17,100 bases of DNA, from positions 1 to 17,100 of the forward strand of contig JALQZL010000022.1 of NCBI GenBank assembly GCA_023258355.1. Reading direction: 5' to 3'. Origin of the DNA: Wenzhouxiangellaceae bacterium. GTDB taxonomy: Bacteria > Pseudomonadota > Gammaproteobacteria > Xanthomonadales > Wenzhouxiangellaceae. This document shows, piece by piece, positions 1 through 8,467 of the stretch (within the stretch, counting starts at the first letter, position 1; each line of letters opens with the position of its first letter). Made by a program: the position numbers and the translations under genes. The notes under the pieces are model-generated. The model was not told where the DNA came from. It saw only the letters and a program-made list of their open reading frames with translations, and searched no databases.

Positions 1-95
1 ATGGAGACAAGCAAGGGGGGCAAGAAGCCAAGGCTAATGAAGGCTAAGAGGACACCCACCACCCTTTGGACTGGGGCGTAGGCTTGCGCTCTCAT
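1..95 (-). CDS. trkH: TrkH potassium channel subunit, N-terminus only (runs off the left edge)
   Basis: Only the first 31 codons are present. The translation starts MRAQAYAPVQRVVGVLLAF and continues as a hydrophobic stretch with a PP pair, like the first membrane helix of TrkH-family subunits. The ATG (95-93) overlaps the TGA of trkA (94-92) in an ATGA junction, so the two are translationally coupled. TrkH would form the membrane pore for potassium uptake, gated by the cytoplasmic TrkA ring. The assignment rests on the short hydrophobic N-terminus and on the known trkA-trkH pairing. A different membrane protein is possible but less likely. Confidence 0.6.
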   Translation of the reverse strand, partial: MRAQAYAPVQRVVGVLLAFISLGFLPPLLVS

Positions 96-1471
96 GGAAC
101 GAACACCGCATCCACCGCAAACAGTTCTTCAACGGTTTTGATTTCTTTTTGATCAGCCACAAACAAAATCACGTGGTCTTCGTTTTGAATCAACACATCG
201 TGATGCGCCATGATGATCTCATCACCACGCACAATGCCACCAATGGTGGTCTCGGCAGGCAAGGCAATTTCTCCAATGCGTTTGCCCACGACTTTAGAAC
301 TCCCAGGCTGGCCGAGTGCAACGGCCTCAATGGCCTCGGCAGCACCGCGGCGAAGCGAGTGCACTCTCACCATCTGACCGCGTCGGATGTGAGTGAGTAA
401 GGCACCAATGGTGATTTGCTGAGGACTAATCGCCACGTCAATACGATCAGACTCAACCAAATCCACGTAGGCTGGCCGATTGATGAGGGTGATCACTTTC
501 TCACACCCCATTCGCTTGGCGAGCATTGAAGACAAGATATTGGCTTCATCATCGTTGGTCAGCGCACAAAAGACATCCGTCTCATCAATGCCTTCCTCAT
601 GAAGCAAGTCCTCATCGGCACTGTCGCCGACCAAGACAATGGCTGTATCTAAATCATCGGCAATTTTTTCAGCACGCTCTGGCTCGTGCTCAATAATTTT
701 GACATGATGATTGCGCTCTAGCCGCTTCGCTAGTCCTGCACCAATGTTGCCACCGCCTGCCAACACAATGCGATCGGCTGGCCCACTCATGCGTCGAAGT
801 TCGCGCATCACGGTGGGAATGTCTCGCGTGGCGGCCAAGAAAAAGACGATGTCATCCACCTCAATGGTGGTGTCACCCTCGGGAATGATGGCTTGGTCAT
901 CTCTAAAGATCGCAGCCACTCGCGCATCGACACCCTCGGGAAGTTTCTCTTTGAGTGATTTCAGTTCACGCCCCACCAAGGGTCCATCGGGGAAGGCACG
1001 CGTGGCCACCAGTTGGGCTTTGCCGCCAGCGAAATCGAGGACTTGTAGTGCGCCTGGAATCTCAATCAAGCGTTGTACATGCTCGGTGACCAAGCGCTCG
1101 GGACTGATCAAGACATCAATCGGCGAATGTTCACGATTGAATAGCTCGGGATGCTCTAGGTAATCAGAGGCACGGACCCGGGCGACTTTGGTAGGCGTAT
1201 TAAACAGTGAGTAGGCGACTTGGCAGGCCACCATGTTGGTCTCATCTGAGTTGGTCAACGCAATCAACAACTCAGCGTCTTCAATGCCTGCCCGAATGAG
1301 GGTTTGTGGATGCGCTGCATGGCCCTGAACGACTCTGATATCGAGTTTCTCTTGAAGCTGACGAAGGCGTTCACCATCAATATCAACCACAGTGATGTCA
1401 TTGTCTTCACGGGATAGGCTATGCGCCATGCCCATGCCTACCTGACCTGCACCCAGAATAATAATTTGCAT
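92..1471 (-). CDS. trkA: TrkA, NAD-binding regulatory subunit of the Trk potassium uptake system
   Basis: A 459-residue protein, the usual length for gammaproteobacterial TrkA. It has the expected duplicated architecture: a Rossmann RCK domain starting MQIIILGAGQVGMGMAH (GxGxxG near residues 7-12, acidic VVDID end of strand 2), a first TrkA_C domain around 140-225, a second Rossmann domain starting near 233 (AGGGNIGAGLAKRLE) and a second TrkA_C domain near 370-455. It forms a cytoplasmic ring that binds NAD(H) and nucleotides and gates TrkH/TrkG. Its start lies 2 bases past the ntrX stop, and an AGG Shine-Dalgarno sits 7 bases upstream inside the end of ntrX. It is followed by trkH with a 4-base overlap. 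No lesion is seen. Confidence 0.96.
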   Translation of the reverse strand: MQIIILGAGQVGMGMAHSLSREDNDITVVDIDGERLRQLQEKLDIRVVQGHAAHPQTLIRAGIEDAELLIALTNSDETNMVACQVAYSLFNTPTKVARVRASDYLEHPELFNREHSPIDVLISPERLVTEHVQRLIEIPGALQVLDFAGGKAQLVATRAFPDGPLVGRELKSLKEKLPEGVDARVAAIFRDDQAIIPEGDTTIEVDDIVFFLAATRDIPTVMRELRRMSGPADRIVLAGGGNIGAGLAKRLERNHHVKIIEHEPERAEKIADDLDTAIVLVGDSADEDLLHEEGIDETDVFCALTNDDEANILSSMLAKRMGCEKVITLINRPAYVDLVESDRIDVAISPQQITIGALLTHIRRGQMVRVHSLRRGAAEAIEAVALGQPGSSKVVGKRIGEIALPAETTIGGIVRGDEIIMAHHDVLIQNEDHVILFVADQKEIKTVEELFAVDAVFVP

Positions 1472-1473
1472 GC

Positions 1474-2823
1474 TTATACCTGCTTAGGATCAATCCCCAG
1501 CTGACGCAGTTTGCGATAAAGGTGGGTTCGTTCCATTTCAATGGCCTCAGCCAAACGGCCCACACTGCCATCGACTGCCCGAAGCCTTGCCATCAAATAA
1601 TCACGCTCAAAGGCTTCTCGCGCCTCACGCAAGGGCAGTCTAAACCAATCGGGCACATCACCGCCTAAGGGGCGATGTTCCACGGGGCCTGCACTTTTCA
1701 GTGCTTGTTCCACCTCGGCGACACTGACCTCACCCTCATTGCCCATCATCAAAAGTCGCTGAATCAGGTTACGAAGTTCTCTTAAATTGCCTGGCCAGTC
1801 ATATTGGCGCAGTCTATTTTGTGCGCCGACGGAGAAAGGCCGGTAAGGCAGACCATCACGCTCTGGAAAATACTCTGCATAAAAACGGACCAAGTCTGGT
1901 AGGTCATCCCGGCGCTCACGAAGTGGGGGCACTTCCACCACCAACACCCCCAACTGATAATAAAGCGCTTCATCAAATCGTCCAGACCGTACTTTGGCTC
2001 GCAGTGACTCATCACTGGCCACCATCAATCGAACCGAGTCAGTTGATGATGGCTTTTGCGCCACCGTTGATTCAATCCACCGTGCCAATTGTCCTTGTAA
2101 GACGGGTTCTAGCTTGGCGATGTCTTCAATCAGGAGACTGCCCCCTCGGGCTTCACCTAACACGCCTCGGTCTGGGTGCTGACAATCTAACACCGGACCG
2201 GTGTCGCCCTCACCCACCAAAGCTTCTGCATTCACCGCGATGAAAGGGCCTTCTGCTCGCTTGGAGTGGGCATGAATCCAGCGAGCAATCTGATACTTAC
2301 CCACGCCAGGCTCACCAGCGATCATCACTGGCATCTCGTGCTCTGTGACTTTCTCCAGACACTCTCGCAGCGCCATGACCGCCGCCGAGCGGCCCAAGGG
2401 CTCAATCACGTTGGCATTGGTGGCGGTGCTTGTCCCATCATCAGCCAATTGCTCAGCCATCGTCAGTGCTTTTTGGACAGTGGCCAATAACTTGGCCATC
2501 GAGACAGGCTTTTCAATAAAATCCACCGCGCCCACTTGGGTGGCCTCGACCGCCGCCTCAACCGACCCATGCCCTGAAATCATCACCACTGGGACATTCA
2601 AAGCGCCAGCCTCTGACCATTCACGCAGCAAACTGATGCCATCGTCGCCCGGCATCCAAACGTCGAGAAGAATTAAATGAGGATGGTGCTGGCTTCGCAT
2701 CTGGCGTGCCTGGGTAGCATTTTCAGCCTCAATGACCTCATAACCCTCATCGCTCAGAATCTCTCCAATCACAGAGCGAATGTCGGGCTCGTCGTCCACC
2801 ACCATAATGCGTGTTGTTGCCAT
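1474..2823 (-). CDS. ntrX: NtrX-like response regulator with a degenerate sigma-54 AAA+ domain
   Basis: A 449-residue receiver / AAA+ / Fis-type regulator, partner of the kinase just upstream. The receiver (1-120) is complete: acidic D10/D11, phosphoacceptor D54 in LLDVWMP, S83 and K105. The centre (about 143-310) is recognisably an NtrC-class AAA+ domain with Walker A GEPGVGK (170-176), but the ELFGHEKGAFTGA segment is absent, Walker B reads GGSLLIEDI (acids swapped relative to the usual LFLDEI), and the two arginine-finger positions of the FREDLYYRL motif are D284 and Q290. The Fis-like helix-turn-helix near the C-terminus (RLAEAIEMERTHLYRKLRQLGI) is intact. I infer that it binds DNA under phosphorylation control but cannot remodel sigma-54 holoenzyme, so it is likely a sigma-70-dependent regulator or repressor. 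The symbol follows architecture and pairing with NtrY; the target genes are unknown. Confidence 0.88.
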   Translation of the reverse strand: MATTRIMVVDDEPDIRSVIGEILSDEGYEVIEAENATQARQMRSQHHPHLILLDVWMPGDDGISLLREWSEAGALNVPVVMISGHGSVEAAVEATQVGAVDFIEKPVSMAKLLATVQKALTMAEQLADDGTSTATNANVIEPLGRSAAVMALRECLEKVTEHEMPVMIAGEPGVGKYQIARWIHAHSKRAEGPFIAVNAEALVGEGDTGPVLDCQHPDRGVLGEARGGSLLIEDIAKLEPVLQGQLARWIESTVAQKPSSTDSVRLMVASDESLRAKVRSGRFDEALYYQLGVLVVEVPPLRERRDDLPDLVRFYAEYFPERDGLPYRPFSVGAQNRLRQYDWPGNLRELRNLIQRLLMMGNEGEVSVAEVEQALKSAGPVEHRPLGGDVPDWFRLPLREAREAFERDYLMARLRAVDGSVGRLAEAIEMERTHLYRKLRQLGIDPKQV

Positions 2824-2846
2824 CGGCTTATTGTCGCATGTTCATC

Positions 2847-2875
2847 AATGTATGAAAGCCACAGGATACCGCCAA
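2847..2875 (-). promoter_or_regulatory. Possible internal promoter for ntrX-trkA-trkH
   Basis: In the 81-base gap between ntrY and ntrX, read on the minus strand, TTGGCG (2875-2870) and TACATT (2852-2847) are separated by 17 bases. Each matches 4 of 6 consensus sigma-70 positions. The predicted start falls about 17 bases upstream of the ntrX ATG. This gap is the only sizeable one in the minus-strand block, which favours an internal promoter, but the match is modest. Confidence 0.3.
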
Positions 2876-2904
2876 GCCATGGGTAAAGTCATGTCTGATC
2901 CCGA

Positions 2905-5070
2905 TCAATGATTTGGGGCTTTCGGAAGCCAAATACGGATCTCAGCTCCCCCATAGGACGACAGCTCACTTTGACCAATCTCGATCTCACCACGGTGTTC
3001 CTCAACAATTCGGCGAACAATGGCTAAACCCAAGCCTGTGCCGCCGGCTTTGGTGGTCACATAAGGCTCAAACGCACTGCCGATCAAATCGCTCGAAAAC
3101 CCAGAGCCACTGTCGAGACAAGTCAAACGCACACTGCCGCCTAAGCGGGTATCGGTCTCGGTACCCAAGCGGATTCGCCGATTGCCCTCATCCATGGCTT
3201 CTTTTGCGTTCTGAATCAAATTCAAAAGGATCTGACGAAGTTTGCCAGGATCGGCCCATACCAAGTCCGATGCTTGGCTGTCGACCTCAAATTCGATGGC
3301 CTCATCACCACTGTGATAGAGATCGACGACTTCTCCGATCACGCGATCGAGCGATACCGCTTCCATACGCGGCGCTTTGGGCTTGGCATAATCGCCGAAC
3401 GCATCCACCAGACGACGAAGCGCATCCACCTGTGCGCCAATGGTGGTGGTGGCTCGATTGAGTAAAGCAGCATCCTCTTCCGAAAGCTTGTCGCTCAACT
3501 TGTAATCCAGCCGCTCGGCGGCCAGTTGAATGGGCGTCAGTGGGTTTTTGACCTCATGCGCCAACCGTTTAGCCACCTCCGCCCACGCCGCTTCTCTCTG
3601 GGCTTGGTCGAGAATGGTGACATCATCAAAGACCACCACATGCCCGCCAGTCTCACCGGGTAAGTCAGAGCCTCGACAGACCAAGACCAAGGGTTGGTCA
3701 GACAGGCCATTGCCGCGGGCATGATCAGGCAGCTGAATTTCCTGGCGCCATTCACCACCTGGGCTTTCAATTCTCGCCATCAAGGTATCTAACAAGGGTG
3801 CCAGCTTGGGATGCGCTTTTCGAAGATCGGCCAATGAGCGCCCAGCGTCTTTGACCAAATCCAGTCCAAGGATCTCAGCAGCAGATGGGTTTAAGGCATT
3901 TAACTGGCCATTGACATCAACGGCCAAAACGCCCGCAGATAAACGGCTTAACACGACTTCCAAATAACGCCGCTGCGACTCCAAAGCCGAGCGAGATTGC
4001 GCGAGCTCTTGGGTCATGGTGTTGAATGATTTGACCAAAAACCCCAGCTCGTCACTGGCATCACCTGCCAAGGCTTTGGGGAAGCGCCCCGCCGCCAATT
4101 CCTCGGTTGCCTCCGCAAGGTCTTTGATCGGCTGAGAAACGCGTCGGGCAGCATTAAACGCCAACACAATGGCCAGCAGTGCCGTCAACAGCAACACCAA
4201 AGACAAAATGAGCACGAGACTTTGTTGCAGACGCTCACGCAAAAAGGCGACGTTTTGATAACGATAATAGGCCTGCTCAATTTGCGAGGCCATCTTTGAA
4301 AACTCATCAGGCAAAGGATACAGCGCTTGGACAATCACGGGTGCTGCGCCAAACTCTAGTGGCGTGACTTGGCGCATGATCCGAATCACCAACCCAGTCT
4401 CACTGGGCTCGGCCGCGGCATACTCACCATCACGAAGCGTTTGGCTAAGCGCAAACTGGTTTGGCAGGTTGGGCAGCACACTGCGTGGGTCAATGTGAAC
4501 CGATAACTCTGATTGGCCTGCGGGGTTCAGCACTGTGATTTCAGTTGGGCCACTGGCGCTGACATAGTCCAGCAGCTCGCCATACAAGTTAGCGTCATCT
4601 GTCAAATCAATCGCTCGGGCAATGCGCCCCAGATCAGCACGCACCTCGCGCGTTCTCAAATCCAAAAACAGTTGGCCCAACTCGATCGATTGGGCCAAAG
4701 CCGTCTCGGTTTGGACATCCAGCCAACCCTCGACGGTTTCACTCAGAAACTCCAAAGAGAACAGATACAAAATCAAGACAGGGGGCAACGCAAGGGCTGA
4801 GAATATTTTGACCAAGCGTGCAGTCAGTCTGGCGCCTGGCTCATTGGCGCGCACTCTGGCGTTTAACCGAATCAAGCGGCCGACAATAAAAGCCATCAGC
4901 ACAAATAATGCGACGGCTGCGAGCACAAATACCCACAGCGCATGGCGAGAAAGTTGCGTGGTTTCTTGCTCGACACTCACCACGAGATAAAGCGCTGTTA
5001 GCACAGAAAAAAGGACCGCCATCCATGGCAAGACACGGATCAGACGACGAACCCAAGCTCGGGGCATCAT
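2905..5070 (-). CDS. ntrY: NtrY-like membrane sensor histidine kinase
   Basis: A kinase of about 721 residues with NtrY architecture. Three N-terminal hydrophobic segments lie near residues 14-32, 44-64 and 88-105. A periplasmic sensor region follows, then a fourth membrane segment near 279-302, HAMP (about 303-355), a PAS-like domain (365-470), HisKA with the phosphoacceptor H505 in LAHEVKNPLTPIQ, and an HATPase with N box (LNLIQNAKEAM), G1 (CLDSGSGFS) and G2 (GGTGLGLAIV). It should phosphorylate the NtrX-like protein encoded next. The reading frame is open to an ATG at 5115, but I prefer the ATG at 5070: it overlaps the TGA of the preceding gene (5069-5067) as ATGA, has a purine-rich GAGGCGGA just upstream, and avoids a 49-base overlap. 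The signal sensed is unknown; the family is linked to nitrogen and redox control. Confidence 0.9.
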   Translation of the reverse strand: MMPRAWVRRLIRVLPWMAVLFSVLTALYLVVSVEQETTQLSRHALWVFVLAAVALFVLMAFIVGRLIRLNARVRANEPGARLTARLVKIFSALALPPVLILYLFSLEFLSETVEGWLDVQTETALAQSIELGQLFLDLRTREVRADLGRIARAIDLTDDANLYGELLDYVSASGPTEITVLNPAGQSELSVHIDPRSVLPNLPNQFALSQTLRDGEYAAAEPSETGLVIRIMRQVTPLEFGAAPVIVQALYPLPDEFSKMASQIEQAYYRYQNVAFLRERLQQSLVLILSLVLLLTALLAIVLAFNAARRVSQPIKDLAEATEELAAGRFPKALAGDASDELGFLVKSFNTMTQELAQSRSALESQRRYLEVVLSRLSAGVLAVDVNGQLNALNPSAAEILGLDLVKDAGRSLADLRKAHPKLAPLLDTLMARIESPGGEWRQEIQLPDHARGNGLSDQPLVLVCRGSDLPGETGGHVVVFDDVTILDQAQREAAWAEVAKRLAHEVKNPLTPIQLAAERLDYKLSDKLSEEDAALLNRATTTIGAQVDALRRLVDAFGDYAKPKAPRMEAVSLDRVIGEVVDLYHSGDEAIEFEVDSQASDLVWADPGKLRQILLNLIQNAKEAMDEGNRRIRLGTETDTRLGGSVRLTCLDSGSGFSSDLIGSAFEPYVTTKAGGTGLGLAIVRRIVEEHRGEIEIGQSELSSYGGAEIRIWLPKAPNH

Positions 5071-5654
5071 TCCGCCTCGCCGTCCACGGGCTTGTTGACT
5101 ACGAAGGTTTGCCAAGCATCATTGCTAGACCATTGACGATCACGCCAGACCCCCACTTGCATGGGTGCCGGCAAACGCGCTCGGTCGATGTCGACCCGCA
5201 CCTGCACTTGCCAAGACTGCCCATCCAAAGCGTCGGCTCGAAGCTGGGTGTCTAACAGGCGTGGTTCAGATAGATTAGCCAGCAACAATCGCAGTCTGGG
5301 AAAGGTCGTGCTTTGGTTTGTTTTGAGTGCCGTCAATTGATAATGCTCGCTCAGTGGCAGGTAGCGAATCTCATAGCGATGGTTGCGCGTTTGGTCGTTG
5401 GAAGCCAAAAAGCCTGCCGTGGGGTGGACACGCGTCTCGACCACCACCGTGACGGGCACACCATGCTCTAAGGCCTCCAAGATAGCGGGTGTGGGCCGAA
5501 AGGCGAGGCTTGTTCTCACACCCAACACCTCATCTTGCCAAACCAACGCTGGGTTAACCAAACTCAACAACAGCGTTGTCGATGATGGCGCTTCCTCACT
5601 CGGCCGGCAGGCGCTCAACAGCAGCAAAATAAAAACCATCCCAATCGTGCTCAC
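5067..5654 (-). CDS. DUF4390 family protein, probable lipoprotein, encoded between rsmB and ntrY
   Basis: A protein of about 195 residues with no assigned enzyme function. The body is rich in beta strand (for example VPVTVVVETRV, HRYEIRYLPL, WQVQVRVDID) and resembles DUF4390, which I know as a common neighbour of rsmB and ntrY genes in gamma- and betaproteobacteria. A hydrophobic stretch ending LLLLSAC is a plausible lipobox, suggesting an envelope lipoprotein. The start is uncertain: the frame is open to an ATG at 5735, but a GTG at 5654 (AGG 9 bases upstream) or an ATG at 5639 puts the signal peptide near the N-terminus and reduces overlap with rsmB to under 60 bases. The gene ends in an ATGA overlap with ntrY, so a role alongside the NtrY sensor is a reasonable inference. 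No catalytic motif is visible. Confidence 0.75.
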   Translation of the reverse strand: MSTIGMVFILLLLSACRPSEEAPSSTTLLLSLVNPALVWQDEVLGVRTSLAFRPTPAILEALEHGVPVTVVVETRVHPTAGFLASNDQTRNHRYEIRYLPLSEHYQLTALKTNQSTTFPRLRLLLANLSEPRLLDTQLRADALDGQSWQVQVRVDIDRARLPAPMQVGVWRDRQWSSNDAWQTFVVNKPVDGEAE

Positions 5655-6927
5655 CCGGCAATACCTGCCAGCCCACCGACATCTGACGTCCTGGCGGCAG
5701 TTGGGCACCTTGGGGAGGCGATAAAGCCTTTGCATCTGTGTGTGTCTCCAAAAATAATTCGAGCTGCTGATGGTTCTCGACAGCCAACACCGAGCAGGTC
5801 ACATAGACAAGGATACCCCCTGGCTTGACCAGAGACCACAGCCCTCTGAGCAGTGACGCTTGCAAGGCGACCAGTGCATCTAGATCCTTGGGCTGACGTA
5901 ACCATCGAATATCAGGGTGGCGGCGAATCACTCCCGTCGCCGAACAGGGTGCATCAATTAAAACGCGATCAAATAACTGGCCATCCCACCAATCCTCTGG
6001 CTGACTGGCATCACCCAAGACGGTGGTGGCCGTTAAGCCTAAGCGTGTCAGCCCATCGGCAACTTGACTCAAACGATCGGGCACCGACTCCACAGCGACC
6101 AGTTCAATATCTGCGCGTTCTAAGCAGTGCGCGGCTTTGCCACCGGGGCCTGCACACGCATCCAACACCCGAAGTCCAGGCGCCAAGTTCAGCCACTCAA
6201 TGGCCCACTGCGCACTGGCATCTTGAACCGACCAAGCCCCTTGGTCAAATTGTGGGATAGATCGAATCGCGTGTCGGTGAGCGCAAGCCACGGCATCAGG
6301 CAAACCGGGCATGGCCTCGGCCTCAATCCCCGCATCAGCCAAAGCCAACAAGGCCTGATCTCGAGACCAATGGCGCGTGTTGACGCGCAAAGTCAGAGGC
6401 GGCGAGGCATTGCCCGCAGTCAAAAGGGCTTGCCATTCCTGGGGCCAGTCTCCCTTGAACCGATTAATGAGCCACTCAGGGTAACCCCACTGACACGCCA
6501 ATGACCCACCACAGTCAGCCTCGAGCGTCGCCTTGTCTCGCTGAAATCGTCGAAGCAACGCATTGACCAATTTTGCCAAGTGCTGGGCTTGGGCCAAGCG
6601 GGTGGCTTCCACCGCACAATGCACAATCGCATGCGCAGGCTCACGCGATAACCGCATTTCGGTGATGGCCACTGCCAGAATAAAAAATACCAGCCGGTCT
6701 CGACGCTTGAAAGGGCGATCGATTAGGCGACGACAGAGGGCATCGGCCATTGGCCAATCCCGCATCAGGTCATGCACCAATCGCCGAGTTAGGGCCCGGT
6801 CTTGACTCTGCGTGACCTTGGCTAGCGCCGACTCAAAGGCCACATCGGCAGCCACGCCTTGGTCCAAGACTGCGCGGGCGACCTCGGCCGCACCGAGCCT
6901 CGACTCAACCCCAGTGGCGGTGGGCAT
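5596..6927 (-). CDS. rsmB: RsmB, 16S rRNA cytosine-967 C5-methyltransferase
   Basis: About 443 residues. The N-terminal part (to about 140) is the helical NusB-like RNA-binding domain. The C-terminal part is a RsmB/NOP methyltransferase with SAM motif I (VLDACAGPGGKAAH), motif IV cysteine C328 in DAPCSATG and motif VI nucleophile C378 in VYVTCSVL. Those two cysteines sit 3 residues from their E. coli counterparts (325 and 375), supporting the ATG at 6927. A GTG at 6939 would add four residues. The enzyme uses S-adenosylmethionine to make m5C967 in the small-subunit rRNA. It overlaps the end of fmt by about 23 bases and the next gene by up to 59, the usual def-fmt-rsmB packing. Confidence 0.95.
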   Translation of the reverse strand: MPTATGVESRLGAAEVARAVLDQGVAADVAFESALAKVTQSQDRALTRRLVHDLMRDWPMADALCRRLIDRPFKRRDRLVFFILAVAITEMRLSREPAHAIVHCAVEATRLAQAQHLAKLVNALLRRFQRDKATLEADCGGSLACQWGYPEWLINRFKGDWPQEWQALLTAGNASPPLTLRVNTRHWSRDQALLALADAGIEAEAMPGLPDAVACAHRHAIRSIPQFDQGAWSVQDASAQWAIEWLNLAPGLRVLDACAGPGGKAAHCLERADIELVAVESVPDRLSQVADGLTRLGLTATTVLGDASQPEDWWDGQLFDRVLIDAPCSATGVIRRHPDIRWLRQPKDLDALVALQASLLRGLWSLVKPGGILVYVTCSVLAVENHQQLELFLETHTDAKALSPPQGAQLPPGRQMSVGWQVLPGEHDWDGFYFAAVERLPAE

Positions 6928-7831
6928 TGAGCCACTCACTGGCCGTTAATCGTTTGCGGCCGGGCGCTTGAAGGGATGTGATTTTGAGCGACCCCTCCCC
7001 ACAGGCCACCACAATGCCGTCTCCTGTCGCACTGATCAAGGTGCCCGGTAGGTATTGGCCTGCGGCCTCTTCGACTGCTTGCGCTGACCAAATACGGACC
7101 ATCGGTTCACCCAACGCCTCAAACGCATTGGTGTGGGCAATGGGCCAAGGGTTATAGGCAAGGACCTCTCTGGCCAAGACACTGGCCGGTTGTGACCAAT
7201 CGAGACGAGCGTCTGATTTTTTGATTAAGGGGGCGTGGGTCACCCCCACCGTTGGTTGAGGCTTTGGTGTTGGCAGGGTATCGGCCAACAGGTGGTCTAG
7301 CCCTTGGCTCAAGACCATGGCTGCCAGATCTGCCAATTTGTCATGTAAATCGCCTGCGGTATCGGTCGGCAGAATCTCAAGCGATCGCTGCAAAATCACA
7401 GGACCTGTGTCCAAACCGGCATCCATCTGCATCAAAGAAATTCCGGTCTCTTGGTCACCCGCCAAGATGGCTTGCTGAATTGGGCTAGCCCCTCGCCATC
7501 TGGGCAGCAGTGAGGCGTGAAGGTTCCAGCACCCCCACTTCGGCCCTTGTAACACCGCCGCTGGTAACAACAACCCATAAGCCGCGGTGATTAAAAGATC
7601 AGGCGCATAGCGATCTAGGCTCGCACCTTTTAAAGAGGTGGGTTGCCAGCACTCAATGCCATGGGCAGTAGCCAGCTGTTTGACTGGACTGGCCTGCAAA
7701 GCCCGTCCACGGCCAGCTGGTCGGTCTGGCTGAGTCATCACCAAACAAGGCACAAGGCCTCGGCCAATGAGGTGGTTGAGGGCAGGCACCGCAAACTCGG
7801 GGGTGCCTGCGAAAATGACCCTCAACGTCAT
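6905..7831 (-). CDS. fmt: Methionyl-tRNA formyltransferase
   Basis: A 308-residue protein of typical Fmt length. It starts MTLRVIFAGTPEFAVPAL, a family signature, and has the formyl-folate catalytic triad N103, H105 (NLHASLLPRWRGA) and D141 (MDAGLDTGP), followed by a C-terminal OB-like tRNA-binding domain from about residue 205. It transfers a formyl group from 10-formyltetrahydrofolate to initiator Met-tRNA in the cytoplasm. The ATG at 7831-7829 overlaps the TGA of def (ATGA), so it is coupled to the deformylase that reverses its modification on nascent proteins. No abnormality seen. Confidence 0.97.
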   Translation of the reverse strand: MTLRVIFAGTPEFAVPALNHLIGRGLVPCLVMTQPDRPAGRGRALQASPVKQLATAHGIECWQPTSLKGASLDRYAPDLLITAAYGLLLPAAVLQGPKWGCWNLHASLLPRWRGASPIQQAILAGDQETGISLMQMDAGLDTGPVILQRSLEILPTDTAGDLHDKLADLAAMVLSQGLDHLLADTLPTPKPQPTVGVTHAPLIKKSDARLDWSQPASVLAREVLAYNPWPIAHTNAFEALGEPMVRIWSAQAVEEAAGQYLPGTLISATGDGIVVACGEGSLKITSLQAPGRKRLTASEWLNAHRHWG

Positions 7832-8340
7832 CCGCTAACCGATGCGCCTTGACGCTGCTTTTGGTATTTCTTCTGGAGCATCCGCTTTTTTAAAGGAGAG
7901 AGCCGATCAAAGAAGACCTTGCCATCCAAATGGTCAATCTCGTGCTGGATGCAGACCGCTGCCAGCCCATCGACCTCCATCTCAAATGAGACACCCTCTA
8001 GATTCAACGCTCTGACCTTGACAACATCGGCGCGCCGGACTTCGGCAGTGATCCCGGGGATAGACAGGCATCCCTCCTCGCAGACCTGCTCACCAGACCG
8101 GGTCAAGATCTCTGGATTGAAAAAAACCAAAGGCGCATCGTGGGCGTCGCTGACATCCATCACAAACACCCGTCTGCTGTCATTGACTTGCGTTGACGCC
8201 AAACCAATACCGCGGGCTGCATACATCGTCTCAATCATGGACTCAGCCAACGCACGCTCATCGTCACCGACAGCCGCCACCGGTTGGGCGATCTTTCGAA
8301 GTCTGGGGTCTGGGAATTCGAGAATGTCGAGTTGTGCCAT
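7828..8340 (-). CDS. def: Peptide deformylase
   Basis: 170 residues, normal for type 1 bacterial deformylase. All three family motifs are present: GIGLASTQ (44-51), EEGCLSIPG with metal ligand C91, and QHEIDHL with ligands H133 and H137 and catalytic E134. The enzyme removes the formyl group from the N-terminal methionine of new proteins at the ribosome. It is the first gene of the minus-strand block and its promoter must lie in the divergent region upstream. The Shine-Dalgarno before the ATG is weak (an AGAGAAAG purine tract lies further upstream than usual). Confidence 0.97.
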   Translation of the reverse strand: MAQLDILEFPDPRLRKIAQPVAAVGDDERALAESMIETMYAARGIGLASTQVNDSRRVFVMDVSDAHDAPLVFFNPEILTRSGEQVCEEGCLSIPGITAEVRRADVVKVRALNLEGVSFEMEVDGLAAVCIQHEIDHLDGKVFFDRLSPLKKRMLQKKYQKQRQGASVSG

Positions 8341-8467
8341 GCGCTTGTCTTTCTCTATTTAATTTAAATGTGTGCCAAGGCCCGTCCATTGGGCCGTGCT
8401 GTCCCATTCTAGGCGCCATTTAAGCGCATTTGAGGCCAGCTGACTGTCTATTTTAACGAATCGGGAG

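Noticed and set aside
711..1163. A 150-codon plus-strand frame antisense to trkA, and similar antisense frames over ntrY, rsmB and topA
   Set aside because: They are serine/arginine-rich shadows of strongly coding sequence on the other strand, with no start signals.
8379..8395. GGCCC-N7-GGGCC inverted repeat near def
   Set aside because: Five-base GC arms occur often by chance in this composition, and there is no T-run or promoter alignment to give it meaning.
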